Source of the DNA: Bimastos eiseni | Lineage: Eukaryota > Annelida > Clitellata > Crassiclitellata > Lumbricidae | Reading direction: 5' to 3' | Length of the DNA stretch: 64,000 nucleotides | Assembly (NCBI GenBank): GCA_959347315.1 | Contig: OY365810.1 | Location: forward strand, 11,800,013-11,864,012 | Part shown: positions 1 through 11,200 of the stretch, one piece after another | Layout: every line of letters begins with the position of its first letter | Position numbering within the stretch: the first letter of the stretch is position 1 | Notes under the pieces: generated by a model | The model's database searches: none | Seen by the model: only the letters and a program-made list of their open reading frames with translations | What the model was told of the DNA's origin: nothing | Made by a program: the position numbers and the translations under genes

Positions 1-1890
1 TGCTAGATGAGTCTATAGATTTAATCTCAGCTGGACAAGGAGGATCTTGCCCACACCTGCGATTACTGGTCGTTGCCGTTCTTCCATTTTTGCTCCGGAA
101 TCCATTCGCTCTCTGTTAGTTGGCATCGATCGCAAGCCACATCGCCATCAAATACAAGTTTTACACCTCCAATGCATGCATACCATCTTTGTGATCCTCA
201 ACTTAGACTCCAAGTTGCTAACGCACGTTTGATCGGCAAATGCAGGGCATCACGTTATTCGAGAGCCGCGTCGAGTGGGGCTATAACAATATCAAATAGA
301 TACCCGTATCTGGTTGCGAGAAAGTCCAGAGAAACCTGTGCAGAAGGACTGTTAAGAGGGTTTAGTTCAGGTTAATACCGGGATTCAGAGGATCAGACAA
401 GTCAGAGTAGGATTCCAATCCTCCCGTCCGACTCGTGAGATTTTAGCCACACAGCTTACTTAGGCCAATGAGATCTTATGGACGTGCAATGATCTCATGA
501 ATGGATCCCAGAAGAAGCAGATGATCTGTTTGTTCCTATTAGAATTCCAAAAGAGCTGCATTCAGCATGTATCACAATGGATCATGTTGCTATTCTACTT
601 TTCGTTAGAGGATATTGGTATCACAAAAATAAGCATGTAGGTGTGGTGTGGCTCTGTTTCAAGAGACAACGATTTCAGCACATGCGAGAGAGCAGTGGTT
701 TCTGTTTAACGACATTATGTGACAACAATGATCATTTGAATGATCATTTGGGTCTAGGATTAGTTTCAGGTTTAACAACATTGTGTGATAATAATGATCA
801 CTCGAATGATCATTTGCGACTAGGATTTGGATTGGTACTGCCAGAGTACATGCAGTGACGGAGTTTTGATTGTTCGTAGATCCCAGTGGAGCCAAACGTC
901 CAATCGTCAAAAGTAGCTCTTAATCGAAGGACACCTGCTTCTGTCATTGCAACATTGCAGTTAGTAACATAGCTTCAAAGAAATCTAACGCATTCCCTGT
1001 CAAGCACTTATTTGTATGACATGTCTTTTGCCAGCTGTTCGTCGATCACACGAAGAAGGTCAATTAATGATCCTGAGGAATATTGTACAGACGGCTGTCA
1101 GTATGAAGTGCCTCTGTCAGTTGTTCGTCTAGTCATCAGACTTCGGATCATGATTAAAAATAGCTTTCCAATCGACTAAATGTTCATAAAACGCCTAATG
1201 TGCTTTAAAAGATGAAACGAACAGCTTTGATCTTTACCAGATGGTCTTTTATTACATCCGATTTAGAAAGCTTTGTTCAGAGATGGAGTAGAATTATGAA
1301 CGGTTCCAAAGTTCTTTGTTGTACGAATTGTCAAAGGTTGCATCGACTACATTCAACAGGCACCTCTTGTAAGTTTAAAAGCTGTAGCAGCAAGACCTTC
1401 TGGCAAATGATCCTATAGAATGGTGCTGCGATTCGTCCTGCGAGGTCATCTTAACATCAACCTTGGTAATGACAGCCGTGTACGACTCCAGTGAGATAAC
1501 AGTCATTGCTCAGATGTAGCTGAAAAATTTTCATCGCCGACAAAGACGGAAGAGCAGAAGCAGTTCCTTCTTTAGCATATGATGACCTTTGAGTGCTACT
1601 CTAAGGTCAGAGAGATGACGATGACATAGGTGAGTGAATTCAAGAAATTAGTAAATGTTCCAGTGCGCACGTAGCAACATTGAAGGCGTTGGAACCTTCT
1701 CTTATTTTTATTGTTGGAGTAAGGTTTGATTTGAGCCAAATTAGTCTGTTTATTGTCTCCAGTGCTACTTACTAACACCAACATCACACGTAATGCATCG
1801 TCATACATCATGCAACGACCATATATGTATATCATGCAGAATACATCGTACACCATCCGCCATTACATCTTGCAGCAACTATCATACTTA
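1..1890. other. Left flank without a recognisable gene
   Basis: Only short open frames without recognisable domains or splice-supported structure are visible here. Apart from a 66-bp tandem duplication at 704-835 I see no structure. It may be intergenic DNA or an intron of a gene lying further left. Confidence 0.5.
704..835. repeat. 66-bp unit repeated twice in tandem
   Basis: A unit starting GTTTAAC and containing a run of TGATCA-like words occurs at about 704-769 and again at 770-835 with several mismatches. The open frame across it (577-858) is best read as a by-product of the repeat. Confidence 0.7.
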
Positions 1891-1892
1891 AC

Positions 1893-2089
1893 ATCATACA
1901 TCATGCACCATATATCATGCACCATACATCATGCACCATGTATCATGCACCATACATCATGCACCATACATCATGCACCATACATCATGCACCATACATC
2001 ATGCACCATACATCATGCACCATACATCATGCACCATACATCATGCACCATACATCATGCACCATACATCATGCACCATACATCATGCC
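1893..2089. repeat. 14-bp minisatellite (CATCATGCACCATA)n
   Basis: About 14 near-perfect copies of a 14-base unit stand head to tail. Because 14 is not a multiple of 3, all frames stay open and give artificial His/Thr/Cys-rich frames with a 14-residue period. These are not genes. The array lies about 600 bases upstream of the first member of the secreted protein family. Confidence 0.9.
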
Positions 2090-2637
2090 TATACATCGTA
2101 CATGTAGGCCTACGTGATGCATGCACCAATTCATGCACCAATCTATGCACTAATTCCATGCACCATACTGCCTAGCCTACCCTGTAACTTGACATAAGTG
2201 TCTGTAGGCCTACTTAACATTGTGATTATTAAGGAGTTACAATGTATGTGGTAAATTCTGCATATCCATACGTCAAAACGGATAAGAATCCACATTGTAT
2301 TGATTTTCCGAGTCACCGAGTGACAGCTGCAGAGAGCCTATTACCTAACTACATTTACGAGATAAATTACACTTTTAATTGATTGCCAAATCCAAATCGC
2401 AATCCATCCATCAATAACAATCGCTTTCCACATAAATGCTGTTTCCGTCGGTGATCGCTTCACACAACAATAGCAATTCAAGCAAACAAAGACAACCCTC
2501 CCCTCCCCTCGCGTCGTTCAATTTCATGGCATAATTTCCTGTTGACTTTTCCGAAGATTTCACAATCTTTAGTTCAAATCTTTCATTAATTCATTCAGAA
2601 TTGTCAGCACAATCACACTGATGGATTTCTTAAACTC

Positions 2638-2644
2638 TATATAA
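2638..2644 (+). promoter_or_regulatory. TATA-like box of family copy 1
   Basis: TATATAA lies 61 bases before the ATG at 2705. Similar A/T boxes occur at nearly the same distance before the other four copies, which supports a core promoter with a very short 5' UTR. Confidence 0.55.
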
Positions 2645-2704
2645 GGTAGTTATGGCCTAGACTAAATCATAAAAGGTGCCTTATGAGGAGATCTGACGAG
2701 CAAA

Positions 2705-4206
2705 ATGGCAGCCTACCAACTTCTGTGCTTCATTGTAATCATGGCGTTACAGGAACGGGGAGGGAGGATGTTTGTAGCGACTGATGACGTTGGATGCACA
2801 GCAATTGCTTTGGCTGCGAAAATGAAGACTTTATGGAAAGACAACGATAATACAAAGAGTATCCAGTGGTTCGGAGTTAAAGAACAACCCAGCAAAATTG
2901 CATCTTGCTCCGTAAGTTAAGGCCTGAGAATGATATCACACGACAGTGTTGAAATAGAGCATTAAATTGTTTAAAGTGTTGTATTATCAGTACGTAGACT
3001 ACATGTAGGCTTAATTATTGCAAGATTGACAGTGCTATTTCAATAATTGATCTTATTTCCAGTCAATGATTTTGCAGTGAAATACAAAGATATATTATAC
3101 AGAATGTACGCTATTTGCTAATGTTTTTCGCTGGTAGAAATATCAACTGCTCTACACTATATCAATGTGTCCCCGTTTCTGCTGCGTTATGATTAAAAAT
3201 AATAATGCAAAGCTATATATCCACTTGACATACTGTGGCAGCGATCTAGTCTAAATGCAGTTTCAGCCGACTAAAGTTAGAAAGTGAGTTTGTTCAGAAT
3301 TGGATTCTAATCGCTATTTCATGACGCCAAAACCCGACCATGCTAAACAGCGTTCAATGTTTGTTACACCTTCGAAAATAATTTATTGTATGCATCACTG
3401 ACTCAAATAGAGACTGAGTTTGCCTTGCGTCATTAAGACTTTCAAATCCATGTAGGCCTATCCAAAAGCATGATCAATTGATTGCTAAAATTATAAATGG
3501 TTCAACCCTGAAATTGAAGAGATGTTTAACTGAAATTAAATTGTCTGTGAAATGAAAAGTCAATGCAGAAAGTTTTGCTTTTTTGCTTTACAACATTTAA
3601 ACGAGTATAACCAGCTGAAGTTTATCAGCGCTTCTGCATTAGAAGAAGACGCATTAAACTGATCGTCTAATAGAACCTACATGTAACACGTCATGACGCA
3701 CGATTTATTACTCTCTTGGATTTCTTAAAGTGTTACCGGGTATAATCAATTTCTTAAATTTGTCTCAAATCCATCTTGGCCAGAAGTTCACTATGAAAAA
3801 CAGAGGGCCTAACTAAATCTATGGTGCTATCATTAGACAACAGTAGGCCTACAAGCCACAACGAGTTTTTCAAAAAGCATTTGAGCAGTCTTTGCTCGTT
3901 TTCTTACCAAACTCCGAATATTATGCATTATTAATTACATATTATAGTTATACATAAATTTGTTAATTCATTAAAAATTCAATTAAACAGCGTGATCCTG
4001 CAGTCAGTGAATTGGGTGACGTCAGCAGAATCGACATAGCTGTTGCAAAGAACAGCGTCATTTCTAACAAATTGTGTTCCGGTTGTCCTGGAGAAGAGGT
4101 CGTCGACGCAGAATACAGATTTTCCACAAACGATCTCTTCCATGGAAATAGGGAGATCAATTTTGGACCTTGCAAAGGAATTACAGTTTACAGGTTTGAA
4201 AAATAG
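2705..4206 (+). CDS. Secreted cysteine-rich family protein, copy 1 (two-exon form)
   Basis: Exon 1 is 2705-2911, ending at a good GTAAGT donor in phase 0; exon 2 is 3991-4206, after the acceptor AATTAAACAG. Joined, they give 140 residues. Residues 1 to about 22 form a hydrophobic signal peptide, followed by the family domain with 'SIQWF' and, in exon 2, a CSGC pair and 'FGPCKGIT'. In the paralogues exon 2 splices through AG|GTAA to a mucin-like third exon. Here that junction reads AG|GTTTGA, a poor donor, and the frame runs on five codons to TAG. I find no convincing third exon before the next gene. The codon that is Cys at the start of exon 2 elsewhere is CGT (Arg) here. The mature protein therefore has five cysteines instead of eight. 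Function is unknown; secretion is inferred from the signal peptide. It could be a truncated or decaying copy. Confidence 0.7.
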
Positions 4207-4507
4207 GGAAAAATACTAAATCGTCAATAGGTGTATTGTCAATGTTAGGCTACCTTTGTTTTTCTAGATGTTGCCAAATTCTAAAGTGTATTTCGTTGAA
4301 TAGAGAGTTAGTCATGCAGATTGGAAGATATAAATTATGTATTGTTTAGTAGGCTTACGACGTCATCAACGCAGTTTTTGTCTAACAGACAAGACCTTTA
4401 GATCTAGTGACATCCAGCAAGAGTATGGTCGGATAGTGTCCACAGTATTGCTAAATCAGTATTGCGTTTACACAGGTTCAAAGTTTCAGTGGCATTGCTT
4501 CTCTATC

Positions 4508-4565
4508 GTGTGCACGTCTGAACTTTGGACGGAGGGCAATATCACGTGCTTTGTACTGCATTGTA
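4508..4565 (+). mobile_element. SINE 3'-part fragment
   Basis: The stretch beginning GTGTGCACGTCTGAACTT matches the body found downstream of the tRNA-like head in the SINE at 9020-9258 (minus) and 18926-19150. No tRNA-like head is present here. Confidence 0.4.
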
Positions 4566-4682
4566 GCGAATAGTTAGCCATGCAGATTTTGTACAAATGC
4601 ATGACTTTGAAACCCCGCAACAGAACAATCCACTCTATTTAGCCGTGAATGCTTTGAGTGGAAAGAAAAGACTAAGTCTACT

Positions 4683-5110
4683 GTTCGGGCACAGAAGCAG
4701 CCATACCGAACAGAGGCTTAGACACGATGCCGAGCTGTGGCAGTTCTAGACCGAGGTACTGGGAGGTCGTGACGTAAAGAGCGGATAGGACGTTCAGATG
4801 TAGCTGATATACTTTACCTGATAAGATCACAAAGGTACAGCGTAAAACTTGACCCAACAACGTTTTGTATGTAAGAAAGAGAATTTTGAATTGCATCCTA
4901 TCAGTCAGAGGAAATCAAATGAAGATAATACCTATTTCTATTTTCATAATTATTTATGTTCACTCATGAAGGTAGAAATAGGCATATATGTGAGAAACAA
5001 AGGAGACAGGCAATCAAACGAGCAGCTGCATTAAGTTTCAGACTGGAGCGGAGTTTTGGTAAACCGGTGAGTAATGTGTTGCAGTAGTCAACGCGGGAAC
5101 AGATAGAGGC
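4683..5110 (-). pseudogene. CR1-like LINE reverse transcriptase C-terminal fragment
   Basis: On the minus strand 5020-5100 translates to 'RVDYCNTLLTGLPKL' followed by 'LNAAARL'-like residues, and 4830-4896 gives 'QFKILFLTYKTL'. Both are hallmark segments of the C-terminal part of CR1/jockey-clade reverse transcriptases. The frame is broken between them, so this is a dead fragment. It lies between family copies 1 and 2. Confidence 0.7.
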
Positions 5111-5460
5111 ATTAAGTCACAGATTGTCAGATGGCGCGTAGTCGCCACAAATGATAATCGTTTTAAACTTTGTCTCAACACCATCTTGGCCAGAGGTTCA
5201 CTAAAAATGAACAATATATCACTTAAATGTGGACTTTGTCATTAGATATCGAATTATATATATATATATTATACATATCTTAATATTTATCGTAGACTTA
5301 TGCTATACATAAGTAGAATCAAACGATGGCGTTCAGTATGCTAGAACAATGTCCACACTCAGCTAACGAACATGTACATGTAGTCCAGATACAATGTCAA
5401 TTCATAACATGTCAGACGTCATATTAGAATTAGAGGCGCATTTTACATCTTAATAAAAAA

Positions 5461-5640
5461 AGTTCTGACAACTGCGAACATGATTCTGCGGCAGATGTCG
5501 CTGTCCAGAACGAACCAACATCTCCGATACCACCATCATGGCCGCCATCACAACTCGGCCAACTGTGGCGTCTGTCGAAAACAAGCCAGCAGCAAATGGA
5601 TTTAGCTATGGAGATTTCTAAGCTGGATGACTATGCTTAA
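5461..5640 (+). other. Codon-like open stretch without start codon
   Basis: A frame open from 5434 reads as 59 codons from 5461 to the TAA at 5638-5640. The residues are polar and proline-rich ('EPTSPIPPSWPPSQ') and end 'LDDYA'. It looks more protein-like than its surroundings, but I see no clear acceptor and recognise no family. It could be a last exon, a transposon relic or chance. Confidence 0.2.
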
Positions 5641-5872
5641 TTGCGAAAATACTATTCTGTTGTGAGTATCCGATTCCTGCGAACGCATAATGTTGACGGC
5701 TATAATGTAACAATTATGTGTATTTAAAGTCATATCGCTATGTCACTTTTCTCTATTGCAACCGCCTGTCCAGTGTTCATGTCGTTTCTCAAACTCATTG
5801 AGTAAATAAACTGTCACAGGCAGTTTATTTACGATTACGATTGCGAGCGTGTCTTGGCAGTTCCTTATCATA

Positions 5873-5985
5873 CTCTCTCTGTCTCTGTCTCTGTCTCTGT
5901 CTGTCTCTGTCTGTCTGTCTCTGTCTTTCTGTCTCTGTCTCTCTGTCTCTGTCTCAGACTGTCTCAGTCTGTCTGTCTCTCTGTA
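5873..5985. repeat. (TCTG/TCTC)n simple repeat
   Basis: About 110 bases alternate TCTG and TCTC units. The Leu/Ser/Cys-rich frame across it is an artefact. Confidence 0.9.
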
Positions 5986-6599
5986 TGTGTGCCTCTGGCG
6001 ACAGGCAACTTGAAATCGACTTCCTAACCGTTAAACCAATCCTAACCCTGGGTTAGTTTCAATCCGATTTCATCATGCCTCTATGCTTTCAGATTAACCC
6101 CGGGGCAGAGGTGATGTGAAATCAGATTTTATGAAATGAAACCAGGCTACCCCGGATTATATAAAGTCGTTGTAAGATTACATGTAGCAATCATAAAATA
6201 AAATAAAATCTATTTCAAGTTACCTCTGCGAGTAGCTTGCGGGCAATTCCACCCTAACTTCTACGATTTCATATCATCTCTGGAAAACAATCGATTGCGA
6301 ACAATTATTATACTTAGCTCATTTTGAATTGTGATAATTAACTGTTTGCTTTGGAATGTCTATTCTGGTGCTTCAGAGCATAAAAACACATCTTGGAACC
6401 TGAGGCACTGATGTTGAGATTTTTATATGCAGCAATCCTTTGCAATCAAATTTCTATATTATTATAAATGTGGATAAGACAATAATTGGTTGGAGCACAC
6501 ACCAATTAAGACATAATTATTAGCTTAATGATAGACGACGTTCTCATTATGAGCACCACCTTGAGCCGGCAATTTGATAAGTTTCATTGTTATCGTTCT

Positions 6600-7014
6600 G
6601 TACTTTTGTTCGTGTTCAATAATTTAAAGAGCGCATTTGAAAGAATTTGCTTCCACAGGATACTGAGAATAGGATGGAGTCAGAAGGTCAGTAATGATAA
6701 ACTGTACAGAAGAATCGGCATCACAGAAAACCTCGTGCAAAAAGTGATCCAGAGAAAGCTAAGTTTATTTGGACATAATATGCAGAATGAAAGAGGACAG
6801 AAAACTTCGAACGCTGGTTTTTGGAATATTGGATGGGACAAATAAAAGAGGAAGACCAAATAGGGAATGGACAGATGACGTTGAAGAATGGTGTGGAACA
6901 AATCTTCAAGAATTGAACCACACAGCAATGAACAGAGACATGTGGAGAGATGTGACCAGAAAGGCACCAGACACGTATACGAGCGACGAGCCCATGGTTG
7001 TTGATTGATTGATT
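6600..7014 (+). pseudogene. LINE 3' end, RTE/L2-like reverse transcriptase tail
   Basis: Two overlapping frames carry the typical end of these reverse transcriptases: 'RILRIGWSQKVSNDKL' then, after a frameshift near 6780, 'NKRGRPNREWTDDVEEW' and 'NRDMWRDVTRKA'. The fragment ends in a short (TGAT)n tail at about 7003-7014, as expected for a target-primed 3' end. It is frameshifted and 5' truncated. Confidence 0.7.
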
Positions 7015-8215
7015 AAATAATTTAATGTAAATTCTTTGTTCCTTATGCATAGTCACTCTTGTAATTATTCTATTTTGTAGTCAGGTTTAATCTTTTTGTG
7101 TCTCAAGTTTGTGTGTATATGCATGTAGACCAATATATGATATAGGCCTAATTTAGTCTAGTGCATAAATAGTCTATTACAATAAACATTATTTTTCACC
7201 TATTGAAACGAACTACAATCTAGTACGTTTCACGTGTTTTATGTAATTAACAATTCATTAGTGGTAAACACACGAATTCATCATTTTGGCTAACTCAGGA
7301 GGGGTAATATGAAGAAGGCCGGGTAATATGAAATCGATTTCAGCTTACCGTGGTAACTTGAAATGGGTGTTACTTAAAGTTTCACTCCGGCATTACAGAT
7401 ACTCACTTGGTTGCCCCTCTAAGAATAATGTAAATTTTCATATTATTCTCATATAATCTCATATTAAGCGATAGCACAGATTAACCAAAGGACTCGGATG
7501 ACTGTGATCTCTCTTTCCTGCATCTTATACCTATAGAATACATTCCTATCTCAACTTTTCTGACGTCAACTTTACACATGATAATCCTTAAATTAGCCCA
7601 CACAATACAAGCATTTCGATAACTTTTTTCCATGTAAGTTTTACTTTAATTCACTCTCAAATGGAATGTTTACAGTTGTGGACTACACGTTCGGCTGTTT
7701 TCAATGCATCTTATTGCGTCAGCTCATGAAGGCTCAACCGCGTCTTTTTGAGTCTTCGGTTGAAGCGTGGACATAAAGCAACTTGAAGAGAAGGCATGAA
7801 CATGTTAGTAATACCTTTAAAAACAAATGGGACGTAGTGTGGATCTAGCAATGAAGCTGAGAAAGGCATGTCATGCTTTGAGATAGAGATCACTGTTTAA
7901 TTATTGAAATGAAAATTAAACACCAGTGGTTAATTCATTCGTATTTCTTACAGATGGTGAATGGTGCAAGTGCAGTCGCGTATATCGCGTTTTAAAAAAT
8001 AAAATTTTATCAGGTTTTCAAATGCGCATTAATTACGAAGCGCGAGAAATGCAAATTCAACGATCTGAATCGCTTTGTTTCTTGAAATTAAAGCGTTTGT
8101 TTTCCACCAAACTGTTAATACAATGTGTAAATCATTGAGACATCGATTTATGACGCCCAATTGAATCAGACTTTCATTTAAAATTATTGGACGCATTGCT
8201 GCAAGTGAAGATATC

Positions 8216-8220
8216 TATAA
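8216..8220 (+). promoter_or_regulatory. TATA-like box of family copy 2
   Basis: TATAA within CTATAACTATAG lies 56 bases before the ATG at 8276, the same spacing as in the other copies. Confidence 0.45.
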
Positions 8221-8275
8221 CTATAGAGAGCCTAATAGAGCAAAACACGTATGCAGGAGAGATTTAACGAGCACC

Positions 8276-11200
8276 ATGAAATCCTTGTATCTGATATACT
8301 TAATTTTCTTCATGGCGTGCGACTTGGGAAGAATTGTTGCACATGACTTTGTTTCAGATCGCGCTGGCTGTCAAGCGGTGGTCTTGGCTGTCAAAGCAAC
8401 TTCTTTCTGGCAAGTAGATACAAGTCTGAAGGTCATACAGTGGTACCAACCCATGGATAAAACCACGAAAATTGAATCGTGTTCCGTAAGTGACTTAAGT
8501 GTTCTGATACCTCAAAAGAACTGACAATATTCCTGGTTGTTATCAAAATCAAACCTGTTCTCATTAGAACAATAATTAGGCCTATTGTTCTTAAACTTTT
8601 AAAGCCACCGAGCGGCACAACCTACATGTATTATGTTGTTAATGATAAGCGCGGCGTCGCAACCTGGAGATCCGTGGGCGTTGCTGTTAAGGTTGCAAGA
8701 AATTAAAGTAAATGATATCAGGCAGATCATAAATCACTGAGCTCTGGACATTCCCAATGAACAATGATCCAAAACGTATTGAATGATATTCACACCTATG
8801 AAGAACTATCTTCATGGTGTCATCATTTGCTAACTCTCTGAGTTCATCGTCAAAGCTCGTTGTTAGTCAGTCTTTTTTTTAATAAATCTTGACTTCAAGC
8901 GGTCCTTACTAGATTGCTTTCGCCTATTCGTGCTTAAAGAGATTGGCTTTTACGTTTTGTAATAACAGGTGCCTACTCCACGGAGTCTGCTATCGTTCCT
9001 TTGACGATATAAATAAAAAACAAACAGCGGCAAAGGATGCAATGCAACACAATACAACTGAAATTTGATATTGTCCTTCTTACAATTAAGTTCAGACGTG
9101 CACACACTCGCCTCGACGGCGCAACTGCAGCTGTAATGCAGAGCAATTGTGCGCGAAAGACTTGTTCGCGGTCCCTACACAGTAGCTCCTCGGTCGAACC
9201 GGCACACTCAGTGCACACTGAGCGTGGCAAGCCGACCGCTCTAACCAATCGGCCACAGTGCTACCCAGCGCTACATGAAATGATACATGAAATGTCTCTT
9301 ATGCTCTGCCGGCAGCTGGCCAAGTTCGTAGTTTCTCGTAGTACCAAATGGCGAATAAAATTGAGCGTTAACTGACCACTTTTGCATATATGGAACTCAC
9401 ACATTTTTATTGACACTGTATAAGTTCGAACCTTAGGGACAGCTCAATCGCCTTGCGTGACAGAGCAAGGGGATCTACAATCTGGGATGGATAATCCCGG
9501 TACAAATAGCTACATAAGACAAACTCGACCTGCAATTTAATTGCGCATAGAGGCATAAGCAATAGGATCTTAGACTCAATACCCATCAAGTAACCGTCGT
9601 GGTGGTACTCCCAGCCCAAACACAACGATGTCAATCAGACTTAAACAGCTTGTGTAACAAAGGCAAATAATTTCGAGGCAGGTTCATTCTGGAACACAGG
9701 ATGTCCAGGATCCGTTGGAATTCGACATTGTATACATCAACGGCGAGAGGGCCAGATCTCCAACTTTCGAACCAGATTCAGGTCCTGTTGACACCATCGC
9801 CTCAGATTATTCAGGCAGCGCCGTGTCCAAGAACAGTGTTACCCAATCATGATTGAAGGCATCTCTGTAAATGGATTTATGTCCCAGGGACATAAATTGT
9901 TTTCAACATCATTATCATCATCATCATCATCATCATCATCTTCATCATCGTCATCATTATCATCATCAATGGCGAGACCCATAGAGGAGCGTAGCCGTTT
10001 CCACAGTTAGTCGCCAGCTGATCCTCTCTTGTGGTTTTGCTCAGCCTGAATTTCATGGGATCCAGGTCATTCTTCACTGCTCGCTGTTGTCTTCCACAAA
10101 CTAAGGTTATAGGCCACATGATAAACTTAGCAGTTCACTATAATCAATACAATTTAAAGTACGTGTACGATAGTAAGTTATCGTAGCATTGCCTGCTGCG
10201 ATATGACTCGAAGTCCCAAACAAATAGTTTTGGCCTACAGTACAACTTAACCTACAGCTGTATGCTGCCTTTATTTGTTCTAAACTTCAAAACTCTAGAG
10301 AGTCTTATACTAGGTCTACTTTACATTGATTTCAACCATAATAAGGTTTTTAATATAGGGCCTATATTAAATACTTTGTTTACAATTAAATCATTTTACA
10401 TTTCGAAAGTGTGGTTCCGAAGAAGATGGTTTGGGTGACGTCAGCAGCATCAAACTACTGTTAGACGATATTGCTTTTTGGAATCCCGTATGCTACGATT
10501 GCACTGGGAAGGAAGTTCCGGACACGGAGTACAAATTTTCAACCGATGAAACGAAAATGAAACTTTTTGGACCATGCCCGGGAGTAACAATCAACAGGTT
10601 CTAAAAATAGCCAGTCATTAATTTGTCAACGTATGGCATGCAATAGAGTTTGGAACGTTGATTTTATGATAATTATTATAACTAAATAGGCCTGTCTGTA
10701 GAATGGTGAGTCATGCAGGTTTAATCAAATGCATGGCTCGATCAGAACAGTAGAGTGACCCAGATTGAGTAGTATGCATGTCCTAGTAAAATCGATGACA
10801 GCTTCAGGACAAGCAACATTATTGATGACTCTAAGCTAACGAACGTCATTTCAGCTTTTTCAGAGGGGACAGTCAAGAATTTTTGTGGCGACGGGATGGG
10901 TGCGTGTTCTCCTTCTTGTTTTAAATTAGCTTTGGCTTTGTTTTCGCGTAAAAGATATGATTTGTTGATACAGTTTCAAAAAATGAAATTATTCAATTAT
11001 AGGCACCTGTGATATAATATAATGTTAACATATGAAATTCATTGATATTTTTTTATTAATATGGCTATTAAATTATGACCTTGTATGGATATTTTCCCGC
11101 ACTATAACCTAAATCAGGACATTCAGGGGGTCAACGCCCCTCTTCCCCCTAAATGACGTCCCTGATCCGCTTAGGTTGTGCATGCAAGAACTTCATCAAT

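Noticed and set aside
1753..2175. His/Thr/Cys-rich 140-codon frame
   Set aside because: Explained entirely by the 14-bp minisatellite.
7926..8138. Possible third exon for copy 1 (a CKCS motif after TTTCTTACAG)
   Set aside because: In the phase required by exon 2 the segment reads into a stop at once, and the following residues are not Thr- or Pro-rich.
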